NCBI RefSeq assembly: GCF_038024855.1 | Contig: NZ_CP139089.1 | Coordinates: 3,623,501 to 3,687,500 of the forward strand | Length of the DNA: 64,000 nucleotides | Direction: 5' to 3' | From: Methylocella tundrae | GTDB taxonomy: Bacteria; Pseudomonadota; Alphaproteobacteria; Rhizobiales; Beijerinckiaceae | Shown: in pieces, positions 17,604 through 26,371 of the stretch | Layout: each line of letters starts with the position of its first letter | Numbering within the stretch: the first letter of the stretch is position 1 | The notes under the pieces: generated by a model | The model's database searches: none | Seen by the model: the letters and a program-made list of their open reading frames with translations, nothing else | Told to the model about the DNA's origin: nothing | Position numbers and translations under genes: made by a program

Positions 17604-18296
17604 TTGACGCCGCAAAACGAGCCAGCGCCGCTCTCTGACGGGTCCGCCGCGCTGGCGCAGGCCAAGGCGGCGTTCCTTCTGACGATGCGCGCGCGCGGCA
17701 TCCAGGATGTGAATGTGCTCCGCGCTCTCGAAACGGTGCCGCGCGAAATCTTTGTGCCGCATCGCTATCAGGATCTCGCGCGCCGCCATCTCGCGCTTCC
17801 GCTGCGCTGCGGTCAGACGCTGCCGGAGCCCTGGCTCTCAGCGCGAATGATCGAGGCGCTTTCCCTTTCAAACCGGCATCGGGTGCTCGAGATCGGCGCG
17901 GGTTCTGGCTATGCGACGGCCCTCATCGCGCGGATCGCTCAGCATGTCGTCTCGTTTGAACGATTTCAAAGTCTCGCCATCGAGGCGGGCGCGCGGCTGC
18001 TGCGTCTTGGCGTCGATCGGGCGAGCGTGACCTGGGGCGATGGGCTCGCCATCGCAGCCGAGGCGGGGCCCTTCGATCGGGTGATCGTGCAGGGCGCGCT
18101 GAATGAGCCGCCACAAAGCCTGCTCGCCGTCCTCGCCACGGACGGCGTCATGGTGATGGCGCGCCCCGACCGGTTCGAGCCGCGGCGTCAGCATGTGGTG
18201 CGGGTTGCGCGGCACGGCTCGGGCGGGCTCGATGTGACGCCAATCTGCGCCTGCCGGCTGCAGGCGATCCTGGCCGGAGCTTCGCATGCGCTATAG
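17604..18296 (+). CDS. pcm: Protein-L-isoaspartate O-methyltransferase
   Basis: About 230 residues. Uses S-adenosylmethionine to methylate L-isoaspartyl residues and start repair of damaged proteins. Motifs: VPREIFVPHRYQDLARRHLALPL, CGQTLPEP (in place of GQTISQP), the SAM-binding VLEIGAGSGYATALIA, and FDRVIVQGALNEPPQSLL, the last replacing the usual VTAAxxxxP. Start chosen as TTG 17604 because GGAG (17594-17597) lies seven bases upstream; an ATG at 17571 inside surE would add 11 residues. The Ser-Gln of the GQTISQP motif is changed to Leu-Pro-Glu, so specificity may deviate from canonical enzymes. Operon with surE. Confidence 0.88.
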   Translation: MTPQNEPAPLSDGSAALAQAKAAFLLTMRARGIQDVNVLRALETVPREIFVPHRYQDLARRHLALPLRCGQTLPEPWLSARMIEALSLSNRHRVLEIGAGSGYATALIARIAQHVVSFERFQSLAIEAGARLLRLGVDRASVTWGDGLAIAAEAGPFDRVIVQGALNEPPQSLLAVLATDGVMVMARPDRFEPRRQHVVRVARHGSGGLDVTPICACRLQAILAGASHAL

Positions 18297-18417
18297 GACA
18301 TGTTGCCGTCAACCTTAATGATTTTCTCTTTTTGTTGAATATGCGTTCATCTTAAACTCTCCCTTAACTCACGCCGCCTTTAATGCAGTGATAGCTACTG
18401 CGTTGGTGGGTTGCGTC

Positions 18418-19737
18418 ATGAGTCACATTGCTTCGATTTATTGCTCACGCGTCGCGTTACGGGTCGCTTTGATCGCTGGCGCCGCGGGCTTGCTCGCCGG
18501 CTGCGCGGGATCGGAGCGGATGGCCGATCCGTTCAGCAACCCCTTCCAGACATCGGACGCGGGCACCGATCCGGCGCCGACCTCAAGCATCAACCCGTTG
18601 AGCTATCATTCCGCAGCGCCCGTGACGCCGGTGCAGTCCCGCCCCCTCGGAGCACCCGTCGCTCAATATTCCAGCCCCGCCACGCAAGCGTCCCGCGTCG
18701 CCGCCGCATCGCCGCCGCGCGTCTCTCAGGCGGTCGCCGGATGGTCAGCGGCAGGGGGAACCCCCGTTTCCGTCGGTCCGGGCGAGAGCGCCTCGGTTCT
18801 CGCCAACCGTTATGGCGTGCCTGTCGAGGCTTTGGTCAAGGCCAATGGTCTTGCCTCCGCCGCCCAGGTGCAGCCCGGTACGAGGATCGTGATCCCGGTC
18901 TATAATGCGGTCGGCGGAGCGGCAGCGGCCAGGGTCGCGCAGGCCGAGGCCGCCGCCCCGGCTCCGGTCCGGGCCGCCGAGTCCCATGCCCAGAAGATCA
19001 AGCTTTTGAAGGGCGCTCCAGAAACGAGGCTCGCGAACGCGAGCGAGAAGGCGCAACGGCAGACGGCGGAAAAGGCGGCCGCGATGACCCATGCGGGCAA
19101 GGTCGCCGTGGAGCAGGAAAGCGCGCGAGCCGCCAAAGCCGCCAAAGTCGCCGAAGCGCCGGTCAAGACGCTTGTCGCCGAAGCTCCGAGGAAAGTCGTC
19201 GTGGCGAAGACCGAAGCCGTCGCCGCCCAGCCGGTCAAGACCGCGGTTTTGACGAAGCAGGACGCCGCCAGACAGGCAAAGACCGAAACGCCCGCGCAAG
19301 AGACGGCGAAGGCCGAGCCCGAGGACGCGGCTGGCGCTCCCGCCGATGCCGCAAAGGCTGGCGGCGCCAATCCGGAATTCCGCTGGCCGGCGCGCGGGCG
19401 CATCATCCAGGCCTTCAAGCTGGGCGGCAATGACGGCATCAATATCGCCGTTCCGGAAGGAACCTCGGTCAAGGCGGCCGAAAGCGGCGTCGTCGCTTAC
19501 GCCGGCAACGAGCTGAAAGGTTATGGCAATCTCATCCTCATCCGCCATCCAAACGGCTTCGTCTCCGCCTACGCCAACAATGGCGACATCGAAGTGAAGC
19601 GCGGCGAAACGGTGAAGCGCGGCCAGGTCATCGCCAAATCCGGACAAAGCGGCAATGTCGCCTCGCCGCAACTGCACTTTGAACTGCGCAAGGGCGCGAC
19701 GCCTGTCGATCCGACGCTTTATCTGGCGGGACTGTGA
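18418..19737 (+). CDS. NlpD-like lipoprotein with LysM and degenerate LytM (M23) domain
   Basis: 439 residues from ATG 18418. Lipobox LLAGC marks a lipoprotein with acylated Cys near residue 25. Domains: Pro/Ser/Ala-rich linker, LysM (about 115-165, VGPGESASVLANRYGVPVEALV), a long Ala/Lys-rich charged linker (about 175-320), and a C-terminal LytM/M23 domain (about 325-439). In the LytM domain the usual zinc ligands are changed: GGNDGINIAVPEG replaces HxGIDI, and SAYANNGD replaces YAHN; LHFELR remains. It is therefore probably not a peptidase but an amidase activator of the NlpD/EnvC kind, which fits its position after surE-pcm. Peptidoglycan binding in the outer membrane is inferred. Confidence 0.87.
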   Translation: MSHIASIYCSRVALRVALIAGAAGLLAGCAGSERMADPFSNPFQTSDAGTDPAPTSSINPLSYHSAAPVTPVQSRPLGAPVAQYSSPATQASRVAAASPPRVSQAVAGWSAAGGTPVSVGPGESASVLANRYGVPVEALVKANGLASAAQVQPGTRIVIPVYNAVGGAAAARVAQAEAAAPAPVRAAESHAQKIKLLKGAPETRLANASEKAQRQTAEKAAAMTHAGKVAVEQESARAAKAAKVAEAPVKTLVAEAPRKVVVAKTEAVAAQPVKTAVLTKQDAARQAKTETPAQETAKAEPEDAAGAPADAAKAGGANPEFRWPARGRIIQAFKLGGNDGINIAVPEGTSVKAAESGVVAYAGNELKGYGNLILIRHPNGFVSAYANNGDIEVKRGETVKRGQVIAKSGQSGNVASPQLHFELRKGATPVDPTLYLAGL

Positions 19738-19750
19738 TCGCCGGCGATTG

Positions 19751-20542
19751 CTAAAAGGTCGCGGCGAAGATGAGGTAGAACAGGGCTTCGGAGATCTGTT
19801 GCGTGGCGCCGGCGACGTCGCCGGTTTGGCCGCCGATCTGCCGCCGCGCGAGATCGCTGAACGCAAAACCCGCTCCAGCGCAGGCCGCGAAGGCCAGCGC
19901 CGACTTTGAAGGATCGGCGCCCGCGATGAGCGGGGCGCCTGCGAAGAGGGCGGCGAGAGCCGCGGCGACAGCCAAGGCGGAGGATTGCGGGCGCCCGGCG
20001 GAAAAACCGGCTCCTTTGGTGCGGGCGGGCGGCAGGACCGCGAGCGGAATCAGCGCCGCCGCGCGTGAAACCGCCGCCGCGCCAATCAAGGCGGTCACCG
20101 CTAAGGCAAGGCTGTGAGCCGCGATCGACGCCACTGCCGCGATGCGAATATAAAGCGCCAGAGCCAGCGCCACGGCGCCGAAAGCGCCGATCCGACTATC
20201 CGCCATGATTTCGAGTTTGCGCTCGCGCGTCGCGCCGCCGCCAAATCCATCGGCGCAATCGGCGAGGCCGTCTTCATGCATGGCGCCGCTGAGCGCCGCG
20301 AGTACGGCGATGGCGAGCGGCGCGGCAAGGAGCGGCGGAAGTCCCAGCGCTGAGGCGGAAACGAGAGCGCCGGCGGAAAGGGCTCCAAGGAGCGCGCCGG
20401 CGGCCGGAACCATGCGCAAGGCGCGGGAGAATCCGGAAAGGCTTTGCGGCGCCGTCTCGGCTGCGAGCGCCGGAAAAGGAATGCGCGTTAAAAAACGCAG
20501 GCAAATCAGAAGGTCGATGAGAAGCGACGAGCTGGCGCGCAT
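19751..20542 (-). CDS. cobS: Adenosylcobinamide-GDP ribazoletransferase
   Basis: 263-residue integral membrane enzyme joining adenosylcobinamide-GDP and alpha-ribazole in the last steps of cobalamin synthesis. Signatures: N-terminal LRFLTRIPFP, the loop HEDGLADCADGFGGG with conserved acidic residues, ERKLEIMADSRIGAFG, and GGQTGDVAGATQQISE near the C-terminus. At least five hydrophobic spans are evident. It converges with the LytM lipoprotein gene (13 bp apart). The partner gene cobT lies 730 bp away on the other strand, with a small secreted protein gene between, so the two are not one operon. Confidence 0.95.
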   Translation of the reverse strand: MRASSSLLIDLLICLRFLTRIPFPALAAETAPQSLSGFSRALRMVPAAGALLGALSAGALVSASALGLPPLLAAPLAIAVLAALSGAMHEDGLADCADGFGGGATRERKLEIMADSRIGAFGAVALALALYIRIAAVASIAAHSLALAVTALIGAAAVSRAAALIPLAVLPPARTKGAGFSAGRPQSSALAVAAALAALFAGAPLIAGADPSKSALAFAACAGAGFAFSDLARRQIGGQTGDVAGATQQISEALFYLIFAATF

Positions 20543-20630
20543 CGCTTCTCATCCATGATCGTTGAACTCTTGTCGAGGCTTTTGGCGCGGACTCTTTGGA
20601 AAATGCGTCAGCTCGAAGCCGGCGATCGAA

Positions 20631-20655
20631 GAGCCGAAGGCTTCGGCTCTTTTTT
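20631..20655 (+). terminator. Intrinsic terminator-like hairpin
   Basis: Arms GAGCCGA and TCGGCTC enclose AGGCT and are followed by six T on the plus strand (20650-20655). The flanking coding genes are on the minus strand; on that strand the A-run precedes the hairpin and only TTCG follows. It may act bidirectionally or end an unannotated plus-strand transcript. Confidence 0.6.
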
Positions 20656-20705
20656 GCGATGCAGCATTTTTCTCTGGAGCCTCGCGCTTTTGCGGCGCCA
20701 CGTCC

Positions 20706-20954
20706 TTACTGTTTGTTGGGCGCGCCGGTTTCCTGCTGGCAGACCCAGCCGCGGTGCCGGGTGGTGCCGTCGCGCGCGTCGCCATTGTAGCAATAGACGC
20801 GGACAGGCGATTCAGCTGTTGACGCGGGCGTAGCAATCGAGCCGGTCACGTCCTCGCTCGTTTCGGCCGGAGCGACGGGGGCCGCGACGGCCGCGCCAAT
20901 GATCGCGAAAGCGCCGATAAAGCCAGCGGCGACGGCGGAGAGTTTGGTCGTCAT
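20706..20954 (-). CDS. Small secreted protein of unknown function
   Basis: 82 residues from ATG 20954, with GGAGA about seven bases upstream. Sec signal peptide: TTKLSAVAAGFIGAFAIIGAAVA, cleavage near residue 25. The mature part is short, acidic/threonine-rich, then VRVYCYNGDARDGTTRH...CQQETG with two cysteines that could form a disulfide. A longer open frame up to 21128 lacks a ribosome binding site for its upstream part. It lies between cobS and cobT but nothing links it to cobalamin. I do not recognise the family. Confidence 0.65.
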   Translation of the reverse strand: MTTKLSAVAAGFIGAFAIIGAAVAAPVAPAETSEDVTGSIATPASTAESPVRVYCYNGDARDGTTRHRGWVCQQETGAPNKQ

Positions 20955-21275
20955 ACGGATATCTCCATTCTTGTTCTTGAGACCTCGAACCGTTTCCTCC
21001 CCATTGAAACGAATTGAAGCTGTTGAGCGTGATGTAATACTTTGTATATCGCAGTGCAATATGGAAGTTACGAGACAAGTTGACGCGGCTGGTTGCCTTG
21101 CCTGTCGCAGTTTCATGGGCTGCGTCACAGAGCCTCAATTTAATTTATGCTTGGACTAAGTTTTTTTATTTTGCCCATGCGGACGCCGCCGATCGCTTGA
21201 TCGACAGGCGTTCAAAATGCGCTAAGACGGTGCGCCGCCATCAGGCCCATCGTCCGTCTTTCCCTAAGGGTCGCC
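20955..21275. other. Divergent intergenic region before cobT
   Basis: No gene. Probably holds promoters for the small secreted protein (minus) and cobT (plus). I looked for cobalamin riboswitch boxes before cobT and saw none. Confidence 0.4.
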
Positions 21276-22301
21276 ATGCTCGCTGAAGCCTCGCCTTTCG
21301 ACTCCATCCGCAATCTCATCGCGCTGATGCCGCAAGCCTCGGAAAGCGCCGCGGCCGCCGTGCGCGCGCGCCAGGCCGAACTCACCAAGCCGCAAGGTTC
21401 GCTCGGCCGCCTCGAGGAAATCGCCGAATTCTTCGCGGCATGGCAGGGCAAGCCGATCCCTTCGCTCGATCGCCCGCTTGTTGCGATCTTCGCCGCCAAT
21501 CATGGCGTCGCCGCCAAAGGCGTCTCGGCCTATCCGGCGTCAGTCACCCGCGCCATGATGGAGAATTTTTCTTCCGGCGGCGCTGCGATCAATCAGATCT
21601 GTGGCGCCTTCGGCCTTGGCCTCAAGGTGTTCGACCTCGCCCTCGACATTCCAACGAAGGACATCACGCAGGAGCCGGCGATGGAGGCGGCGGCGGCGGC
21701 GGCGACCTTCGCCTTCGGAATGGAGGCGATCGCGGGCGAAGTCGATCTCCTCTGTATTGGCGAGATGGGGATCGGCAACACCACCATCGCCGCGGCGATT
21801 TATCACGGGCTCTATGGCGGCGTGGCGGAAGATTGGGTTGGGCGCGGAACCGGGGTCGATGACGGCGCGCTGACGCGCAAGATCGCAGCTGTGAAGGCGG
21901 CGGTTGCGCTGCACGGGCCATTTCTCGACGATCCATTGGAACTGATGCGGCGCCTCGGCGGACGCGAGATCGCGGCGATGGCCGGCGCGATCGTCGCCGC
22001 CCGCATGCAGAACATTCCCGTCGTGCTCGACGGCTATGTCGCCTGCGCCGCCGCCGCCATTCTCCACGCCCTCGATCCGCGCGCGCTCGATCATTGCCTC
22101 GCGGGCCATGTCTCGGCCGAAGGCGCGCATGGCGAGGTTTTGCGCCGTCTCGGCAAGAAGCCGCTGCTCGACCTTGGCATGCGGCTCGGGGAGGGGTCTG
22201 GCGCGGCGCTCGCTGTCGGCGTGATCAAGGCGGCGCTCGCCTGCCATACGGATATGGCGACCTTCGCAGAGGCTCACGTCGCCGGCAAAGACGAGGGATA
22301 G
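21276..22301 (+). CDS. cobT: Nicotinate-nucleotide-dimethylbenzimidazole phosphoribosyltransferase
   Basis: 341 residues, usual length. Transfers phosphoribose from nicotinate mononucleotide to dimethylbenzimidazole to make alpha-ribazole phosphate for the lower ligand of cobalamin. Motifs: KPQGSLGRLEEIAEF, FAANHGVAAKGVSAYP, the Gly/Ala-rich MGIGNTTIAAAI, GRGTGVDD, and the C-terminal LDLGMRLGEGSGAALA with the catalytic Glu. Start ATG 21276 has AAGGG eight bases upstream. Supplies the substrate for CobS encoded 730 bp away in the opposite orientation. Confidence 0.96.
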   Translation: MLAEASPFDSIRNLIALMPQASESAAAAVRARQAELTKPQGSLGRLEEIAEFFAAWQGKPIPSLDRPLVAIFAANHGVAAKGVSAYPASVTRAMMENFSSGGAAINQICGAFGLGLKVFDLALDIPTKDITQEPAMEAAAAAATFAFGMEAIAGEVDLLCIGEMGIGNTTIAAAIYHGLYGGVAEDWVGRGTGVDDGALTRKIAAVKAAVALHGPFLDDPLELMRRLGGREIAAMAGAIVAARMQNIPVVLDGYVACAAAAILHALDPRALDHCLAGHVSAEGAHGEVLRRLGKKPLLDLGMRLGEGSGAALAVGVIKAALACHTDMATFAEAHVAGKDEG

Positions 22302-22368
22302 AACCTCACGCCGAAAGAGTTGCGAACTTTTGGACCAACATCATCCGTCAGAACAAAGATTTAACGAA

Positions 22369-22399
22369 CAGAATGCGAATTCCGTTTGAATCCATTCTG
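22369..22399. terminator. Inverted repeat between convergent genes
   Basis: CAGAATG (22369-22375) and CATTCTG (22393-22399) with a 17-base loop lie between the convergent cobT and S10 peptidase genes. No clear T-run on either strand; a weak terminator candidate. Confidence 0.25.
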
Positions 22400-22409
22400 C
22401 TCAAGGAGG

Positions 22410-23975
22410 TTATTTCCCCTCGATCAGCTTGCGCGCGTCCTCCCGCATTGCGGCGCGGGACTGGTCGCGCAGGTAGGGCATGTGGCCGCCGTCATAGATT
22501 TTGAGCGAGATGCGGTCCGGGTCGCCGAAAGGGGGGATCTGATCGATCAGCAGTTTCGAGGCGAAATAGGGCGTCACCTGATCGGTGAGCCCGTGCATGA
22601 CGATGACGCGCAGGCGCGGATCAATCGCCAGCTCTTGTTTCAGATCGCTGAGCGACTGATTTTTGTCGCGCTTGCCGTCCCAATCCCATTGGCGGTTAAC
22701 CGATTCATTCAGGATTTCATAGCGCGCGTCGACCGGCCAGCCGAGCCGGTTGGCGGTGATGTCGGCCATCGCGCTCGCTAGCGGAGTCTTGTCCGCATCG
22801 AGAATGGCGTCTGAATAGTCGGTCGAAGCGGAGTGCGGGAAAGGATCGAACGCGCTGACGTTCGAATCATAACGGCTGGAAATTTTGCCCTCGTCGCGGC
22901 CGCGTTCGCGCGCAAAGCTCAAGGGATCGATGCGCCCGCCAAGACGGCGCACGAAAGCCGCGTCGAGCCCCGTGATGCGCGTGACATTATCGACGATCCG
23001 CGCCAGCGCCGCCGGATCACGCTCGCCGCGCACGAGGTCGGTCAGATAGGGACCGGCCGCATAGGCTTCGACGTCTGCGAGGCTTTGGCGCGCGTCGGCG
23101 ACCGTCAGGCCGCGCGCGGCGGCGGCCAGCGAAGGCAGGTGGGTCACAAAGGGCAGCGGATTATTCGTCCCCTCGAACCAGGCGAAGTCGATGACCGGCG
23201 AGATCAGCACAAGTCCCTCGACGCCGACGCCTTCGGTATCCTGTAATCGCCGCACGAGCTTTGGCGCCCGAAACCCGCCATAGCTTTCGCCGACGATGAA
23301 TTTGGGGCTCTCCAGCCGTTTATTCGCGCCGAGCCATTTGCGGATCACAACCGACAGCGCCTCGATATCGCCCTCGACCGAATAGAGATGATGGCGCGCC
23401 GTCTCGCTTTTGGAGAGGATCCGGCTGTAGCCGGTTCCCGGCGGATCAAGAAAAACGAGATCGGTGAAATCGAGCCAGGTGTCGGCGTTATCGACCGTGA
23501 TCGGCGGCGCCGAAGGCGAGGTCGGCTGCTCGCCGAGGTTCAGCCGCCAGGGCCCCATCATGCCGAGGTCGAGCCAGGCCGACGCCGCGCCGGGGCCGCC
23601 GTTGACGACAAAAGTGATCGGCCGCTTCGCCGGATCGCCGCCGTCGAGAACATAAGCGACGTAGCCGACGTCGGCGAGCGGCTCGCCGCTCTGGGAATCA
23701 CTGAGCTGAATGGCGCCGGCGATGGCTTTGAAATGCAGGCTGCGGCCCGGCAGGTCGACGACATGAGTGGTGACGGCGGCCGGGGGCAGGGGATGGGGCG
23801 GCGTGGTGGCGGCGGGAGAAGGCGCCTCCGCGGCGCCATGATGCGCCGGGGTTTGCGGCGCAACCTCATCGGCCGCGGCGAAGGAGGCGGCGGCGAGGGC
23901 GCTGAAAAAAAGGGCCGCGAAGAGCGCAGCAGGCGTCCCCGCACGCCGAGGCGCGACTAAAAAAGAGAAAATCAC
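22410..23975 (-). CDS. S10-family serine carboxypeptidase-like protein
   Basis: 521 residues. A signal peptide (AALFAALFFSALAAASFAAA) and a His/Pro-rich linker precede an alpha/beta-hydrolase domain. Motifs: FVVNGGPGAASAW (oxyanion region), DPPGTGYSR, the nucleophile elbow VGESYGG, the Asp in HGLTDQVTPY and the His in YDGGHMPYL. This Ser-Asp-His triad is that of serine carboxypeptidases (S10). Export to the periplasm is inferred; the peptide substrate is unknown. Start GTG 23975 has AGGAGA about nine bases upstream. It is convergent with cobT and stands alone. Confidence 0.88.
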   Translation of the reverse strand: MIFSFLVAPRRAGTPAALFAALFFSALAAASFAAADEVAPQTPAHHGAAEAPSPAATTPPHPLPPAAVTTHVVDLPGRSLHFKAIAGAIQLSDSQSGEPLADVGYVAYVLDGGDPAKRPITFVVNGGPGAASAWLDLGMMGPWRLNLGEQPTSPSAPPITVDNADTWLDFTDLVFLDPPGTGYSRILSKSETARHHLYSVEGDIEALSVVIRKWLGANKRLESPKFIVGESYGGFRAPKLVRRLQDTEGVGVEGLVLISPVIDFAWFEGTNNPLPFVTHLPSLAAAARGLTVADARQSLADVEAYAAGPYLTDLVRGERDPAALARIVDNVTRITGLDAAFVRRLGGRIDPLSFARERGRDEGKISSRYDSNVSAFDPFPHSASTDYSDAILDADKTPLASAMADITANRLGWPVDARYEILNESVNRQWDWDGKRDKNQSLSDLKQELAIDPRLRVIVMHGLTDQVTPYFASKLLIDQIPPFGDPDRISLKIYDGGHMPYLRDQSRAAMREDARKLIEGK

Positions 23976-24399
23976 GATTGGCTGTCTCCTCTTGCGGTCT
24001 GCTCCGGGCGATCAGATCCGGCGCCGCGCAATGAAATCATGCGCGACCTTTGTTGGATATTTTGCCGGACGGGCGTCGAAGAGCGGCGACGCTTGAAGAA
24101 ATCCGATGATCGCTCCGGCCAGCCGGGCGGCTGCCAGCGACCCCTTGCCGTTCCGCCGCGACGGCGCCGCCGCCGTTATTGTCGCTTTTATCCGCGCCTT
24201 GCGCAAATGGCTTTGCACAAGACCGTGACGCGGGGCTCAAAGCCACGACGGCATGAAAACTCCTCATGAGGTTGCGCATCATATCGGGAGCCGCGACCGC
24301 CAGTGTGAACGCAGTCATTCGGTCGATTGGAAATCGGCTCAAACTCGACAGTTCGAGACTCATGTCGATTAGATCGAACCGATCTTACCGGAACATTCC
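23976..24399. other. Intergenic region with repeat copy 3
   Basis: About 420 bp with no supported gene; short minus-strand open frames here lack ribosome binding sites. The last 87 bp is the palindromic repeat listed separately. Confidence 0.6.
24313..24399 (+). repeat. Dispersed palindromic repeat, copy 3
   Basis: Aligns on the same strand with 12674-12758 through AGTCATTCGGTCGAT, then CTCAAACTCGACAG, then the AGATCGAACCGATCT core. More diverged than copies 1 and 2. It abuts the stop codon of the histidine kinase gene (24400), so it lies at the 3' end of that transcript. Confidence 0.75.
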
Positions 24400-25956
24400 T
24401 TAAGCTGCCGAATGCGCCTCGCGCCGGGCGCGCCGGCGCATTCTGGCGGCGGTGAGTTCGGCCTCCGGGCTGACGCTCGGCTCAATGACCCGCCCTGGTG
24501 GAAAAATCACGATAACCTCGGTGCCTTCATGCACTTTTGATTTCAGCGTGAATGTGCCGCCATGCAGTTCGACGAGGCCCTTGACGATCGGCAGACCAAG
24601 GCCCGAGCCTTCCTCGGCGTTCTTTTGTGCGAGCGCGCCGCGGCCGAACGAGGACATGACGATGGGGATTTCCTCGTCTGGAATGCCTGGGCCGGTGTCG
24701 CGGACGGCGAGATATTGGCCGCCGGTCGTCGTCCAGCCGATGCGGATCTTGATGGAGCCGCCATGCGGCGTGAATTTGATGGCGTTCGAGAGCAGGTTCA
24801 GCGTCACCTGCCGCAGCGCCCTCTCGTCCGCCCAGATGCGGGGCAAATTGGCCTCGACGGCCTCGTGGATTGCGATGTTGCGCTTTTTGGCGCGCAGCAT
24901 CAAAAGGTGGCGGCAGTCCTCGACGATATGATCCAGCGCGACCGGCTCTTCCTTCAGTTCGAACCGGCCGGCCTCGATGCGCGACAGATCGAGAATCTCG
25001 TTGATGAGCATCAGAAGATGATGGCCGCTGGAATGAATATCGTTTGAATATTCCTTGTAGGACGCGACGATGTGTGCGCCGAAGAGCTCGCCCTTCATGA
25101 CTTCCGAAAAGCCGAGGATGGCGTTGAGCGGCGTTCGCAGCTCATGGCTCATCGTGGCGAGGAAGCGCGATTTGGCGAGATTGGCCTCTTCGGCGCGCCG
25201 CCGCGCGAGATCGCTGTTGGCTTTTGACTGTTCGAGTTCAGCGATCAATTCGTCCTTTTCGCCCTGGAACGACAATGCTTCAACCGCGGCCGCGTAGAGT
25301 TTTCGCGCCAGCAGGATGAAATAGAGCTGCGCTCCGCAGGCGAGGATGATGAGCTGCATGGTTCCGTCGGAAAGGCTCGCCTGACGCGTGAAGGTGAGGA
25401 TCGTCAGGGCGATCGGAGCCATGACGCCGAAAGCTGCGGCGGGAATGCAGGGGCTGATGGTGGCGGCCATGGCGGCGACGAGAAGCCCCATGACAACCGC
25501 GCAGGCGACCGCGGCGGGATCGCCCGATTGACCGACGAGTTCGACCAGCATCGCCCAGATGACGCCCTGCACGGCTTCCGCGACGATGAAATCGCGCCGC
25601 CAGCGTAGCGCCGAGGCGCTTGAGCGGGCGGTCCGCGGAAATCGCCGGGCAATCAACTGGGTCAGCGTGAGCGCCGTGAGGTTGAGGCAGAGCCAGATAA
25701 TCACGGCGTCGACCGTGAGCCACGCCAGCGCGATGGCGGCGAAAATGGCGCCGAGGGCGGCCATTGCGACGGCGCAGGATCGTTGGCCCTCGGCGAACAG
25801 CCCGAGCAAATCGGCGTCGAAATCGCGCGGATCGGCCGCGCTTGCGTCGGGCGCGGCCCGGCTGCCACGAAATCCGACGGACAGAGCGCGGGACTTGGCG
25901 GCGATAGGGGAATCGCCTGAGCCCATCGCGATCATATCTGCGGAGATTTCTGTCAT
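24400..25956 (-). CDS. Membrane-bound sensor histidine kinase
   Basis: 518 residues from ATG 25956. A soluble N-terminus of about 70 residues is followed by five or six membrane spans (about 75-235), then a short coiled coil, the dimerisation/phosphoacceptor helix FLATMSHELRTPLNAILGFSEVM and a HATPase domain: N box LNLLSNAIKFTPHGG, G1 RDTGPGIPDEEI, G2 EGSGLGLPIVKGL. The H-box and overall shape resemble Hyphomicrobiales PleC/DivJ-type kinases. No response regulator lies nearby, so it is an orphan; the signal is unknown. The open frame extends upstream to 26160 without family resemblance. Confidence 0.9.
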   Translation of the reverse strand: MTEISADMIAMGSGDSPIAAKSRALSVGFRGSRAAPDASAADPRDFDADLLGLFAEGQRSCAVAMAALGAIFAAIALAWLTVDAVIIWLCLNLTALTLTQLIARRFPRTARSSASALRWRRDFIVAEAVQGVIWAMLVELVGQSGDPAAVACAVVMGLLVAAMAATISPCIPAAAFGVMAPIALTILTFTRQASLSDGTMQLIILACGAQLYFILLARKLYAAAVEALSFQGEKDELIAELEQSKANSDLARRRAEEANLAKSRFLATMSHELRTPLNAILGFSEVMKGELFGAHIVASYKEYSNDIHSSGHHLLMLINEILDLSRIEAGRFELKEEPVALDHIVEDCRHLLMLRAKKRNIAIHEAVEANLPRIWADERALRQVTLNLLSNAIKFTPHGGSIKIRIGWTTTGGQYLAVRDTGPGIPDEEIPIVMSSFGRGALAQKNAEEGSGLGLPIVKGLVELHGGTFTLKSKVHEGTEVIVIFPPGRVIEPSVSPEAELTAARMRRRARREAHSAA

Positions 25957-26371
25957 CGTTGGCCGGATCCGCGCTCGTCTCGCGTCGATTTGGTGTCTGG
26001 TCGTCGGGGACGGTGCCCGAAAAAGATTAATGACAGCCTCATTCAGCCTGTCGCATTGTTGGTGTTTGGAGCTGGATCGGGGCTGACCAGGCGCAGGCCC
26101 AAAACGGTCGAAAGCGCGGGCGCTGGCGCAGCGACGACACCTCTGTGCGCCAGCACACATTGCGGACCGGCGCGCCCACTTAGCGTTCCGCCCATGTCGA
26201 TCTCAGGCGTTCCCTATCGGGCCGTTCCATCTTTCTTGACGAACGAGTATTCAGGCTTGCGAAGATCGGCGCATCCGTCGCGGGGCCGCGGCGGCGCAGC
26301 AGGACGCGCAGGCCATCGCCTTCGCCGCAAAGACGAGCAGGGAACTGCGCAGTGACGGAAACGGGCCGCCA
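25957..26371. other. Divergent intergenic region, no gene seen
   Basis: About 415 bp between the minus-strand kinase and the plus-strand metallo-hydrolase. An open frame at 25990-26355 has no ribosome binding site or protein-like composition. Promoters for both flanking genes are expected here but I could not place them. Confidence 0.4.

Noticed and set aside
20955..21275. Cobalamin riboswitch before cobT
   Set aside because: None of the conserved B12-box or P-stem motifs could be found.
24037..24363. 108-codon minus-strand frame in the region after the S10 peptidase gene
   Set aside because: It reads through the palindromic repeat and lacks a ribosome binding site.
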